In this document: positions 14,426 through 27,599 of the stretch, piece after piece
Layout: each line of letters opens with the position of its first letter
Position numbering within the stretch: the stretch's first letter is position 1
Assembly (NCBI GenBank): GCA_963281155.1
Contig: CAUJLY010000006.1
Location: 9,796,001 to 9,860,000 of the forward strand
Direction: 5' to 3'
From: Rhabditophanes sp. KR3021
Taxonomy: Eukaryota; Nematoda; Chromadorea; Rhabditida; Alloionematidae
DNA length: 64,000 nucleotides
Translations under genes and position numbers: made by a program
The notes under the pieces: model-generated
Databases searched by the model: none
The model's input: the letters and a program-made list of their open reading frames with translations, nothing else
Told to the model about the DNA's origin: nothing

Positions 14426-14981
14426 ATGACTTATCCATATCTTCCTAATTTGTTTGAAGCTATTCTTCACAATAACTCTGAAATAGTATCCAGTCATAGA
14501 TCTATTGCCGTTTCAAGAATATGCAATTGCTTGATTTTGACATATATTAGGACTATGTTCATTTGGGAGTTGACTTTAACATCGATGGAGACAAGATTGT
14601 AGTGAATTCAGTTTGAAATAAACTTGCCTGATATAAAGGTAATTTATTGTGAACAAGTCTTTCATTGTTTGTTTAGACTAAATTAACTCAATGGATTACA
14701 AATAGGGATTTTATTATTTATCAAAGCATATTTTACAAGAACTCCAGTAAAATTACACTCAAAGAATATAATGAGTTGACCATACAATTGATTTCAACAA
14801 ATTTTAAAGCTCTTTGTGATATTAAGGCATTTGATTCATTTACACGAGACAGTTTTTTAAGACTAATGAACAAGGATTTTATAAAGGTAAGAGTCAATGT
14901 GTTATTTTGGATATAATTGGTCATTGGGTTGAATATGACTTAAATAATGGAATGACAGATTGGCTTGAATTACTTATTTGA
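14426..14981 (+). pseudogene. Broken gene remnant, BTB/BACK- or F-box-like
   Basis: Several coding-looking pieces lie in different frames with no splice sites that join them. The first opens at ATG 14426 (MTYPYLPNLFEAIL, then SHRSIAVSRICN). A piece near 14570-14620 reads GVDFNIDGDKIVV, resembling the start of a BTB domain. Near 14765-14900 is YNELTIQLISTNFKALCDIK followed by DSFTRDSFLRLM. The last reads HWVEYDLNNGMTDWLELL and ends at 14981. The later pieces recall the BACK-type pattern of a helix followed by W..V..D and LL, but the first could equally be an F-box. Stops interrupt each frame and only a 13-nt interval could bridge one of them, so this is read as a decayed gene. Family assignment is a guess. 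Confidence 0.35.
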
Positions 14982-17900
14982 ATTGATTATACTAAAATTG
15001 AATTTGCGATATAATTGAATATGTTTATATAAATGAAAAAGTTTATGCACTAACAGAAAATATTAATTTTTTTCTGCCAAGATTTCTGAATAAATAACTT
15101 TCCTGAGAAATAACATCCAGAATACATAAATAAATTAAAATGTCATTCTAAATTAAATCAAACCAATATTAACAATATCATTTATAAGAGCTTTGGTTTT
15201 AATAAAATGAATAAATAAATTAAGTGTGTGGAAAATGAGAATTTTCTAAATTAAATAAATTACTCAAACTTTTTGTATAATGTTATGAACATTTGTCTTT
15301 TTCTATTTTTGCGCACATTTATGGGACTTTGGTAGCTAACTTCTTTTATTCAAACCCCAATTTCCTATTTTAATATAATTGGCACAATTCCTCTGTTTTT
15401 GACTTATTTTAATCATGTAAAATTGTCTTAATTTGGAGGCCTTTATCACATTTTGTTCTTTAAATATATTGTTCTTGTACTGTTTTCTTTTTGTTTGATA
15501 GTACCTATTAATATATTTTTCCAAGATAAATTTCCAGCATTTTATACATTTATCAGAAGTCAAAGAATGCGTCCTAGTTATATGTGTTTCTCTGAGACAA
15601 CTTTATCTTTTATGGAGATAACAAAAACTTGAAAAGACTTTATTCATCAATATACTGACCTTATTCATTATAAGGACTGTAGATGATGATGCTTAGACGC
15701 CAGGCACATCGTTTCCTACCATTTTACTTATTATCTATTTAAAGTTCTGATAAGATGTCAAAGAGAGAAAATTCACAGGAAAAGAATATTATCACCATTT
15801 ATGGCAATTTTCATTGTTATTATTTTGCCATCAAATAGCCTAAGATAATGGGGACATTTAATAGCTTGATGATAGAGCATGAAAATATTGTGTAATAGTA
15901 TATCTTATAAACTTTTACATGCTACATAAAACTAGTAGTTTTCTAAACACAAAAAACAAGATCTTTCCACGATGTTAACACATTAACGGTACCAGCTATC
16001 AATGTTTATATACTGTTTATAACGTCCATTTATCTATATAAATTCAATTTGTATTTCAAGTTAAATTTTATGTGTTTACTTATCTTCAAGAACTCATATC
16101 ATTTTCTTCAGTAAACTTCACAAATAAGCTGCGATAAAATTCTTATTTTGCTAAGCTATTGACTCAATTTTAGTCATTCAAAACCTTTTTCTGGTGCCAT
16201 TCCCACTCCCGGATTTATTTCTGGAGCAACATTATATCGCTATTTATGAGATATTATATGTATGTGTTATGTCATTCTTTTGTACACAAATTGGTGTATC
16301 GGTAAATATCAATTTAGATGTGTGTATCATCAGATATATTAAAACTCATGAGTGTTCTTTTATCTGGTCTGCACACTTCATGTAAATTATAAATCTTATT
16401 TTCTTTCAAAAACCATTCAAATGTTTGAAAAGGATATCAATGTTAAGCTAAGTAAAAAACCTAATTTAAAATTTCCTGATTATACTTTCTTTAATTTTTT
16501 ATTGTACATAACTTGTTTTATGCCAAACATAATCTTTTCCGAGCCATTTGTAGATATACGTCTTTCATGTGCCCAATTTGTAGGACCACCAAAAATATAT
16601 ATATCCATACAAGCATATATAAAAACCTTTGGATACATTTTAATTCAGAAGTGTTATCACTCGACCAATAACCTCCTTTCTAAAGCCAACCAATACCAAC
16701 CTCGTCAAATGATGCCACATCATACAAAATAACCACAACAAACCACTAATTTCTATTTTGTATTTTAAAAAAGCAGTTAATTTTTTGTCCATGCTATATC
16801 CGTTTAAGAATATGCCACATTTTATTTTACATTTTCTAAGAATACTTGAAATACTGAAATACATGAATCTTTTTATTAGAGCTCAATTCTTTTAAAATGG
16901 AAATGAGGTGACAAAGATTGATGAAAAATAAATTGACTCATTTTCCTATCTATTTCATTAATTTTAATTGACATATATCCTTTTCTTTTTAATATTAAAA
17001 TCAATCTAAAAAATTTTCATTAAACCTTAAAAATTAGTCCGGCCAATGTCATTAATTTCTATGTAAATAAATAGAACTACTAAACTATCTTGCAAATATT
17101 TGAAATGCCATTTTCATAGAATTAGTACAATATATTAATCTTAAAAATAGCAATTCTCATCAATACTATTTTTAAATTATTTTATGTGTTAGCTTTTTAG
17201 AAATTAAATCACATGCGTATATTTCAATGTATTATTCTTATTTAATTAACAAAAATGTATCTTAAAAATATTCGATTGAGATGTACAACTTGCCGAAGAT
17301 GCATTAATAATGGTATTCAACATATTTTTTATATATCACGGAGGAATTAATATTCTTATTTTCATATATGATTGATTCATGGAAATCGTAGCTATTACAC
17401 TACATTTCCGTATATTTAATTACGTAGAAATTTATTTAGCTGCTTGAAAATATTTCTACTTAGACATATGTATATTGTTAAATTGTTTTTGTCTTTATGA
17501 GGCGTATTTAATTTAGTTAAAGTAAATAGTAATAATAACTTAAATTAATTGCATGCTTCAACAGTTCTCCATTATGCCTAAACTTGGAAATCTCCTTTAC
17601 GATTCACAAATTATTTAATTCATCCTATTACCGGAACATTACTTATTTGATTTGATAATGAATAGTCTGAATAATTCACTAAAAAGTATCTTTTGCAAAT
17701 CTTTTGTATAAATACAACTTTGCGCAATTATATTCAATTTTAATTTGGGGCTTTTTTGTCATTTATATCTAAGTTGTTGCAAAGCTAAATGATAAATAAC
17801 AAAAAATGTAGATATGTGAGTTAAAAAATGATTCATTCTAGTCGTGAAACTTTACGCTAATCATTCACATTTATGAAGAGCTTTTTGATTTATATTTTTT

Positions 17901-19263
17901 ACTAAATCATTAAAATACTTTCAAGTGATTTTTAATTGCTTTATTTATTGGAGAAATTATTTATACTTTTGCAATAGTGTTTCATTTATTATAGCTACTG
18001 ATCACACATATATGTGTACATATACATATTTTTATTTGCATTATCAATTAAATGAAAATGATATGATGTCAAGTATTGGGCAAAGTAATAGTTTAAACGA
18101 AGGCTAAACTTTTTTGTGTTTTAGTATGCAACTTTGTAAATTGAGTTTTGGAAAGCATCATGTTGTAGATACATAATCGTACAAATATATACATTAATAT
18201 AAATGAATCACTACGTCTTTGTCCTGCAATGTAAATTTACATAGATAACGAGCCAACAAATTATGAGCTTTCCTTAAAACGTGTTTTTTAGATCTTTAAC
18301 CAACTTTTGATACTCACTTAGACATTTACTTCATTTGAATTTTTATTGAAAATAATACAGAACATTTTATACGTTCCAATGCAACAATTATTAAACTTCC
18401 TCTCGAATTACTGCTTGTTTTCATTTAATTATGTATTTTAAACAAATATTTGTTTTCTCAATTTTTTGTAATTTTTAAACAAAATATGTTAAAATCAACC
18501 AGTGATTTTATTTTATTTTTAAGTGTAACATTTGAATAAAATTTAATATTCCCTGTTCAAATTATTACAAGCCATTAATAGTTTACTACGTTGAATGTTT
18601 GCATTTGTGTAAGAAATAGGTAGCGATAGTGATTTTTTAGAATATATTATCATAATTAAAAATGTGACGACTATACTCTCGTTAAATTGTTGCTCTTGGG
18701 GTAAAAAATTCAATTACAAACAATTTGTTAAACAGTTCATATCCCCTTTTCATTCCTTTTTTACAGATATTAAATATATTTTTTAAGGAATTGCAATCAC
18801 TTCTGTTTGTACGATTTGACACTTCATTTAATATACAAACACTTTATTTGGATGAATAACTTTTTTACCGTGCAATAATTTATCTAATCTAATAACACAT
18901 TTTAATATAATTTAGTACAATTAAAAAATATGTATAAATTTTATTTATATTACGCTACCACCACAAAAATGCGTATTTAAATGAGGTTTGACAAAAGAAT
19001 TATTCTGCTCGTTTTATCAATGCATTTATACCCTCAATACACCAATTGTTTTATAAATTTATCACCGTCAAAATAATCTTCTTTTCTTTGATCCTTTATA
19101 TCTTAAACATTTCTTCCGGTCTGAGCTTAAAAATATAGTTCTATAAATTGATCAAATAAATATATACACCTTATTTCTGTTCCTTCCTTATTTATTTTTA
19201 TCCTTGAAATAAAGCATAATCAAAGTTACAATAATATTTTTAGATTTTAACGAATAAAACTAA
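14982..19263. other. Intergenic AT-rich region
   Basis: This is 4.3 kb with no gene I can support. The longest frame (126 codons, 16352-16732 +) is low-complexity, lacks splice context and has no recognisable motif. The 3' part should contain the liprin-beta promoter, but no specific element was identified. Confidence 0.5.
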
Positions 19264-22200
19264 ATGGCGTATATTGGTGGTCCGGCAACAACACCGGCAG
19301 CTGCCCCTTACCCTGAACTACAAAACAAACTCCATAGGTTAGCTATGGCGCGGGACAGTATCTTAGTACAGGTTCGTACCTCAATAAATTATTAACTTTT
19401 ACATGTCTGTATCTTCCCTACCCCCTTACTACTATAAACACAAGTAAAAAAGAGTTGTTGTCTTGTTAGTTTAGTGTCACCTTTACGTATCAATAATTTT
19501 ATACAAAACTAATGTCTATAAAACCTAAGTAGCTTTTGTTATATTTAGAGATTGTCAACTAAAATGTGTATTAACTTATTTGTGTTTTAAGATTACTATT
19601 AAAAGCTACGTATTTTTAGGTTACCATTTTAAACGAACAAGTCAAAGCTCAAAGGCAACGAATACAGGAAACTGAGATGCAATTAAAAGAAAAAAAAGAC
19701 ATTGGTAGTAAGGCTGCAAATTTTGAAAAACAAGGTGCTAATAATGCCTATGTCATTACGGGTCCACAAAGATCACAAATGATAGGTGAAGTGAATGAGC
19801 TTAAGAGAAATTGTTACTTTTTGGAGCAAAAGAAAGTCGAACTGGAGGAGCGGGTCAAGGATTTTATGCATGATATTGAAGAAATAACCATGGCTTCACA
19901 TATTGGAAATGAAGGCTTTTGTAATGGAGCCAACAATTATATGGTTCCTTCTAATTTAATAGAGTATAATCAATACAATCGCCATGACCTGCCACAAACT
20001 CACCATCAATCCCAATTAAATGTCCATTTTAAACACTTACCACATGCAATAGGCAATGGCATGCATATACCCGGTCCAATTGATCATAAAATTAACCCAG
20101 AACCTACAATCTCCTCAAATCTCCCTATTAATGGAATGTCTCCCCAAAATCTTGGTAAAACAGCTGATCTAAAGTGTAAGTTTCTAAGTTATTTTTATAC
20201 ATATCATCTTTACGATAATTCGATTGTTTTATACTTACCTTCAATATTATATCATTTTAGATTTTGAAATAGAACAATTGCGTAGTGCTGTTCAACAATT
20301 AATTGTTGATAATGATAAAAAGGTAGGTGATATTGGAAGTTACAATTGATTGTAATCTTTTATTTTTCGAATATCTTATTATGTTTTGTCGAGATCGAAG
20401 ATATTCTATATTACTAATTAATCGAATTTAGAATAAAGAAATCATGGCATTGAGAAATGTACTAAGCACTCATCACAATCCTTCAGCTGAAATCTTTAAT
20501 GCTCGGGTTAAGAGGATGCTGATTGATGATAGCAAGGAAAATATTGTCCATTCATCTTCGTATCCAGTGAATTTGTCAAACTTTCAAGGCCAATTTCATC
20601 CCTCAACTTCCTACACATCCAACTTATGTTATCAGGGCAATGGCCAGCCTAGTAGTCGTCCATGGTCAACAACTTCAGACTCTTCAAGCCAACTTCCACC
20701 AACTGGCAGCCTTCCCAAAAGCAATGGCTTTGAATCTCCAGCCTTTCGAAATACTCCCATCTCTCCCTCGAATCGCCAAATTGCAGCCAAACAACTAGCC
20801 AGCGAACTAGACCAACTCAAAAAATCAGGCTCCCAACGAAATTTTTCCTACGACGGTAACTCTCTTCCCAAAATTTCATACTCAAAAGTGGGCTCATTTC
20901 AATGTTTTAACTTTTTTTAAACGTCTTCTCGTCTATTTTAGTCTAATTATTCAATGAGTCTGCCCAGAAACTGTCATTATAATGTTAATAGTTCTTTGAG
21001 TGGTGAGTTACTCCATGATCATTTAGATATTGGTGATACCTTAGATAAAAATGGTGGATGGCGGCAGCTGCCATTACCACCTCCACCCAGACCTTTGCAT
21101 CGTTCTCGTTCTGTGTCGTCGCTTTCTTTTCTTGAAAATGTTCCTAATAGGTATTGTGTTCCTGTCAGTGGTGCTGTTTCTTCACAAAATAAGTATGATT
21201 ATGTTAAGGACCAAGTTAAGTTGCCTATGTTGTCAAAGAGTGCTTCTTTGAGGAGAAGTAAAAGCAAGGCAAGGAAATTGTCCGTTCATACTATTAAGGA
21301 TGTCTTATTTGGAGATAACAGTTGGATGAGGAAATCAAAAAAAGATCCGGAAGTTGCAAGTGTTGGCAACAGTAATGCTCGAAGTGTCTCCGTGCCAAAT
21401 TTGGTCCTAACGCCTCCACCCGATTCGAAAAGTAATTCAGAAGAAGACAGCGATGTCTCTGCAAAATCAAAACCACCACAAGGCGAAAGATACACAAAAA
21501 ATGGTGTAGAAATATTCAAAGATGAAAACTCAAATCTTAAAATTACAATCCTAAATAATAGTGAGCACGAGTGTTAGTGATTATTTCCTTTTTTGATTCC
21601 GTCGTGACAGCTTATTAATCGTTCTTTAATATTTAACATCTCTGAATTAACCTACCCTAAAACTAACCTTAATTATACTAACTTAAATAATGCTTTTAAA
21701 AAGCTTGAATTGTAAATAATTGTCTTAATTTAAGGTTCAAATATAGATGATGAATCTACGAGATCCAAGGCATCAATTCCTAGCTCAAGTACGTCGAATT
21801 TCAAGAGAGACCGAGCAAGGTCAACATTTAAAAACATTTTTACTAAATTAAAAAGAAGTGCTTCTCAACATATTGATAGCTCATCGCAAACAAATCGCAA
21901 AAATTCATCTACCAAAATATATAATTCTAGTCCATTTCCTATCAATTTACGGAAGCCAGTCATTCAAGAATTTGTAGATTGGAATGGTGAAAAAGTAGCT
22001 GAATATTTTTGTGACATTGGCTTTTGTGAATATTCACAGAAGATGCTAAAGAATATACGCTCAGGAAGGCATTTATTAAATCTGAATGATCACGAAATAG
22101 AAAAAGAATTAGGAATCAAGAATAGTTTGCATTTTAAGAAGCTGAAATACCATTTAACGGTTATTGAAACCGGAGTACTTGATCCAGCAGATTCTTTAAC

Positions 22201-22921
22201 AACAATCGAAATAATGTCTTGGTTAGATGATATCGGTTTGCCACAGTTAAAAGATACCTTCCAGGAAAATAAAATTGATGGACCTATGTTGAATAATTTG
22301 ACGGTTCAAGATTTGTGTGATATGAAGATTGTTTCGGCTATGAAACATGCCAGTATTTCTAGAGCCATCCAACAATTGAGAAGAGTAGAATTCGTTGTAG
22401 GCAAACTTGATAGTACAATTAGTGATAATGTTGCCAAAGAATCTTGTCCAAAAGAAGTTAAAAGATGGTCACAAGCAGCAACTTGCCAGTGGTTAAGGAA
22501 AATTGATTTAGTTGAATTTACACCTAATTTATTGGGTAGAGGAATTCATGGAGCCTTGTTAACTTACGAACCAACTTTTACGGCAGAATCATTGTGTGAA
22601 GTTCTGCGAATTCCAAAAGACAAAACTTTAATAAGAAGACATGTAATCTCGCAATTTAATCTCCTTCTTGGCCAAGACATTATTTCACACAAAAGAATTA
22701 TTCTTTCTCAACCAAATGTCACACATCTGTCAATTGACTTAAAAGTGAAAGTACTAAAGAAAAGATTCTTATCACTGAGCAAAAACTCTCCTCGTGAAAT
22801 TCATGTAGATGCCGGGGAATTAGTCTGTCCAATTAGAAAATATTCTTCAGACAATGAGGAAGAAGACGACGAATTGATAATTAATCCATACATTAAAAGT
22901 CTTGCTACTTCGAATGTCTAA
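19264..22921 (+). CDS. hlb-1: Liprin-beta (PPFIBP/HLB-1 type), three SAM domains
   Basis: A cytoplasmic scaffold of the liprin family, known to act at presynaptic and adhesion sites with liprin-alpha and LAR-type phosphatases. Six exons close in frame: 19264-19371, 19620-20175, 20261-20322, 20432-20887, 20942-21560 and 21735-22921, giving 995 residues. A short N-terminal coiled coil lies at about 20-115 (QVKAQRQRIQETEMQLKEK). A long serine/proline-rich linker follows, with PLPPPPRPLHRSRS and a basic stretch. Three SAM domains lie at about 678-745 (EKELGIKNSLHFKKL), 761-820 (WLDDIGLPQLKDTF) and 842-910 (WLRKIDLVEFTPNL, then KTLIRRH). The tandem SAM trio with WLDDIGLPQ and KTLLRRH-like motifs is diagnostic for liprin-beta rather than kazrin or liprin-alpha. 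The donor of exon 4 is GTGGGC, a weak site. The first ATG opens a well-formed first exon; earlier exons are possible. Confidence 0.92.
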
Positions 22922-24345
22922 AAATGGGCTTATTCTTTTCATATTTAATTTTGACTTATTTACCTTGCAATAAATGATCTTTTGCACAATTAATATCCAC
23001 ATCTATACATAAACGATACGTGATAAAATATACAAATAATGCTTATTAATATAACGAAATTTCGTAGTAATTCATGTAGATCTTTTATCTATCAAATTTA
23101 ATCGAGTCACTGACAAGTGATGGCATATCTTTTAATCTCTATTTTAGTTCAAGATGTAGGAAATCGTTTTGATTTCTACAAATACCTTTACATGTGCACG
23201 TAACTGAATGTGCATATATCATCAACAAACGATACACTACTTGTTGCAGTGAAAACTAGAAAGTAAAGTTGCCTACACCGAGGAAGAATAGAGATTGCAT
23301 CGGATTAAAGTGAATTTGAATTAAGAATAAATCAAAGAACACTATATAAACGTCTATACAATTTACTCGGAATCTTTGGAATAGTTTTTTACATCCAATT
23401 GTAGTTCGATCTCTTAATATAATCTTTCATGGCAAATTAAAAAATAGATCGGAAACATTATCAAATTGTTTTTATTTGATTTAAAATGAGTCAACTTTTA
23501 AATAAGGGAATATCTATTGTCAAAATTCAGTTTTTCAATAACTTGTTTAATTCACATTGAATACTTAACGCGCACAAAAGTACAACCATAAATTCAATTG
23601 TCTTCTTAAACTTCTAAGCCATATCCAAATAAATATAATTGAAATCTCATAAACTTTTGAAACTTTTAATTCAGACTATAAACAATCCTCCTGTAGACTA
23701 TTTAATCTATATCCATGATCGGTATTTACTTTTTGTTACACATACAGTCTCCATCAAAAAGGAGTTACGTGCAAAGGAGGACGACACACCTTTTGGACGC
23801 ATGTGTGTAAGAATTAGAATAAAAGTTGTTTTCATATAGTTAATTAAATTAAACATTATATATATCCTTGCCTCAACCAAAAAAGATATACACTACTATA
23901 TCTTGTTGGATTTGTTAAAGATTGTTATCTGGAAGATTGTATAAATATTAAGTTTGCTCCATATTTTTCATAAAACTGAACACATCTACTGTCTATATTT
24001 AACTTAATTTACACTTGATCTTATCATTCAAATACTCATTAAAACACTAGGTATTTTGGCTACTTTATTTTGAAGTAAAAATATATCTTCTATTTTATTA
24101 ATAGTATATTTATTTATTTCATATTTAAACCCACTATTTTTTAAAACTTTTTGATCAGATAAATTAAATTTGGGGAATCTTTTTGCCTATTTATGATATT
24201 TTAATACAAAGTTTAAAGATATCCTTAGATATATTTTTGTAAATCTTTCATATAGATCTTATGAGTTATATAACGAAATTTAATCCATTTATTTTTTAGT
24301 ATAACAAGTTTTTACTATATTGGTTTATATTCTAACAATTGCGAA
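22922..24345. other. Intergenic region
   Basis: Apart from the liprin-beta 3' UTR at the left and the presumed promoter of the dehydrogenase gene at the right, I see nothing recognisable. The 66-codon frame at 23639 has no coding character. Confidence 0.5.
22969..22974 (+). terminator. Candidate polyadenylation signal AATAAA (liprin-beta)
   Basis: GCAATAAATG lies about 48 nt after the liprin-beta stop codon, a normal spacing for a nematode 3' UTR. Confidence 0.5.
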
Positions 24346-25551
24346 ATGTCTAACATAGTAGTTGTAACAGGCGCTTCTGGATTTGTTGGGCAGCATTTAA
24401 TTAAATATTTCCATGATAATCATGGAACATTGAATATTAAGGAAATTAGGAGTGTGGATTTGAAGCCATTTAAGCCTGACATTGATATCAATCTGAAAAT
24501 TTATATGAAACATCATCAAATGGATGTTTGTGATGAGGCCAAATTGGAAAAAGTATTTGAAGGAGCTTCGTGTATTTATCATTTGGCTCAAAAAGGAATG
24601 GATCATTATTATTCTAATTATTCCGCCGACATCACTACTTCGTATTGGTCTAAAAATATTAATTCAATTGAAAGTGTTGTTAATTGTATGGTTTCAAAAG
24701 ATATACAGAATATCGTTTTTCTTGGAAACGCATATTGCAATTTGGCTAGATGTGATAATTTTGGTCTGTCTGAGGATAATTACAAAGGCTTATCCAATTC
24801 AGGATATATCCTTGGAACTTATGGAGAAACAAAATCCAGAGCTGAACTTTTCCTGAGAACATTTGCTGAAAATAACACCACTGTTTCAGGTAAAAAATTG
24901 CAAGTTATTTGTGTTAGGCCAACCATTGTTTATGGAGAAGGAAACTGCAAAACCCTAAATGCTTTGCTTGACATTTGTAACCAAAATGACGGAGTTTTCC
25001 CGTATTGCTCAGGAAGTAGAGGATTACATCAATATGTAGGTTTTGAATTTTTATTTACTTAGCTATTAATTATTTACAAATAGATTTATGTTGGTAATTT
25101 GGTCTATATCCTTACATTGTCGATGAAGAAAATATTTGCTGCAAATGGAAACCATAAGAATATATTTTTTTATGCAATGGACGATACTATAGCCCATCAT
25201 GTATATGATTTCTTCTTACCTGTCCTTCAATTGTCAAATCACAAAGTTGATGATTCTGCGACACATATCGTCAGGCTTAATTATTCCTTATATTCAGAAT
25301 ACTTTCAACGAATCTTTGGTTTTACAAAGGCAGATCATTATGTTAGTGATATCTCCAAGCAATTCTTTATTAATTTCGCTCTCGGCTTCTCAAATCGCAA
25401 ATGTTGTCTTTACCTTAACCCTGCAATGCCATTCAATCAAAAAGAAGCTCTCAACCAGACTATGGCATGGATGAGTGATAAGAAGGTTAATAATTCGTTA
25501 TCGAAGGAAAATATCAAGATTTCAAGTAGATCCAATGCTGGGACAGGATAA
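24346..25551 (+). CDS. 3-beta-hydroxysteroid dehydrogenase-like SDR protein
   Basis: A NAD(P)-dependent short-chain dehydrogenase of the extended, 3-beta-HSD-like class. Two exons (24346-25035, 25084-25551) join in phase 0 to give 385 residues, a normal length for the family. The Rossmann signature TGASGFVG is at residues 8-15, VDLK at 37-40 would contact the cofactor, and the active-site YGETK gives Tyr159 and Lys163. RPTIVYGEG and, straight after the intron, IYVGNLV are both typical of 3-beta-HSD proteins. Known worm relatives (hsd-1 to hsd-3) act in sterol hormone synthesis, but I cannot say which one this matches. An oddity is that the strand before the active site reads VFLGNAYC where the family usually has TSS, so the catalytic serine may be missing and activity is uncertain. 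The ATG at 24346 begins directly with the Rossmann strand. Confidence 0.85.
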
Positions 25552-27599
25552 CCAAGTTGTTGATGTTTTCTTCTTGTCACATGATTTCAAGTACAATAAC
25601 ACTTGATTCTATAAATATTAAAAATATTTTTATTGTATTAATTTATCTTATACCAACTTTATACATCCCGAAACAATGTATTCTCTTGATTTATAAATGT
25701 AATTATATATTTTTAGTAAGCCTTCTTTTTCACAAATATTTATTTACATACCCAGCACATATCTATATCTTCTTGTGTAATACCCTTTTTCTAAAACTCA
25801 AAATAATATTTTGTCACTATCAGTTTGTAGTTAACACATCAAATATCTTCTTGTTATTTTCTATTTAAATATAGAGTCTATTATTCATTCTATTATTTAC
25901 AAATTACGTATTATAAACAAAAGGTTGAAGGATGTCTTGAAACAATATTTTATTTCTATTAAAAAGATTCTTCCTGTCTTTATCCAACAATTATTATTAT
26001 CTTTTTTGTATTAAATAAGATGTAATCTCATATATCTTGAGACAATTGTGTAAATATAACTTTAAAAAATTATATATTTTTGTTTGCTTTACCACAGTTT
26101 GAATTCTTTGACAATATGCATTTATAAATATAATATATGAGTATTGTTTTAAGCTTCCCAGTTAGTTTATCTACTATTACTTTTAGACTGCATATTTATA
26201 ACAATAGTGTAAAAACAATTCCTAAATTGAATGGATTCACTTTCATAATTAACTAGAGACATTTAATTTGGCAAAATTACCCATACTTTTCATTTTTGTT
26301 ATTGCCACACCAAAGACACAGCCCATTGTTTGTTCAATTAATACTTTATACAATTTGTGTAGACTTTGATTTCCTGCATAATCAAACAGACTTTCATAGT
26401 AAGTTTTTCCTGTACCCTAAGTTTAATCCCTCGTCGCATCTTTGTAAATAAAAGTATTATTATTATTGTTTTTATATCTAATTTTCCTCCCTCAAACCTC
26501 TTTTTTATACAAAACACTACATATTCATAACAATCAAACGACACAATTATTCCTCAACTATTAGCGCATCCCTTTGAACTTTCCATATAAAAGCTAACCA
26601 TAACATATTCATAACATAGAAACTATTTTATATAATACATTCCCTTTACTATACATGAAAAAGCGCCTCTAGACAACTTAATTGTATCTTTTGCATACAA
26701 TTTCAAATACCACTCCTCATTTGGGCAAGTTTTATTCACGAACCATTACATTTAAATAATTTGGCCCAACTTAATAAAACGAACTTGCTTTCCTGTAATT
26801 ACTTTTTTAACTCAATATTCATTGGTCGATATTTTTTTTATGACACCAAACAATCTATTTCTTCTACATATGTTAACATGCAATAACAAGTGACTAAAAA
26901 CATTTGTCTTTTTCCTTAATATTTATCAATAACACCTGAAGATTAGAGATCGATTAGTGCCATTGCCTCGACAAAGGTATAAGATAAAAGGGAAATATTT
27001 GTGTGCCGAGTGCTTCCACTTAATCAGAATTAATTAAGCTTCTTCAGCACAAAAAATGCATTAATTTGTGACACCTAAATCTAAATGCCACAAACTATAA
27101 TTATATTATTTATGGAAGTGAATTAGTCTTAAATGCTATATAAAATGCACATTTGCACATACTACATTTTTAACTACATTGATACTTACTCAAAAATCTT
27201 GTTTATTAAATACTCTCCGGCTTTACGTTTTGATCCTAGGATAAAAAGACAAGTTATATAGGCACGAAATCATATTATAAATAAATAGATATGAGAAGTT
27301 ATATTCGCTATGGCTGTTTAACGATTTAGACGATTAACTACGCCATTTAATCATTTATCTTCTTGCCAATATGTTTGGCCACTTAAACTCAGGTACTAGG
27401 TCTATTTTCAGTTTGATTGAACACATCCATCTCTAGTTTAGACCCGATTTTAATAGACCACTCGATTCACAAGTACCAAACTTTATATTTATACTTATTT
27501 ACAGGAAACGTGGTTATTTTCTTTTTTATTAAATTTAAGCTAGTCGAAAAAATTTATTAATACATTTGAAGCAGGTTGTTAATATTTGTTTTGATAAGT
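25552..27599. other. Intergenic region
   Basis: This 2 kb AT-rich stretch shows no exon chain or known motif on either strand. The frames at 25557 (+) and 26338 (-) are hydrophobic low-complexity runs. Confidence 0.5.

Noticed and set aside
16352..16732. 126-codon open frame on the plus strand
   Set aside because: Low-complexity hydrophobic and Asn/Lys-rich translation, no splice context, no motif; such frames are expected by chance in AT-rich DNA.
20856..20857. Use of the GTAACT donor for liprin-beta exon 4
   Set aside because: Joining it to the exon at 20942 creates an immediate stop; the GTGGGC site keeps the frame.
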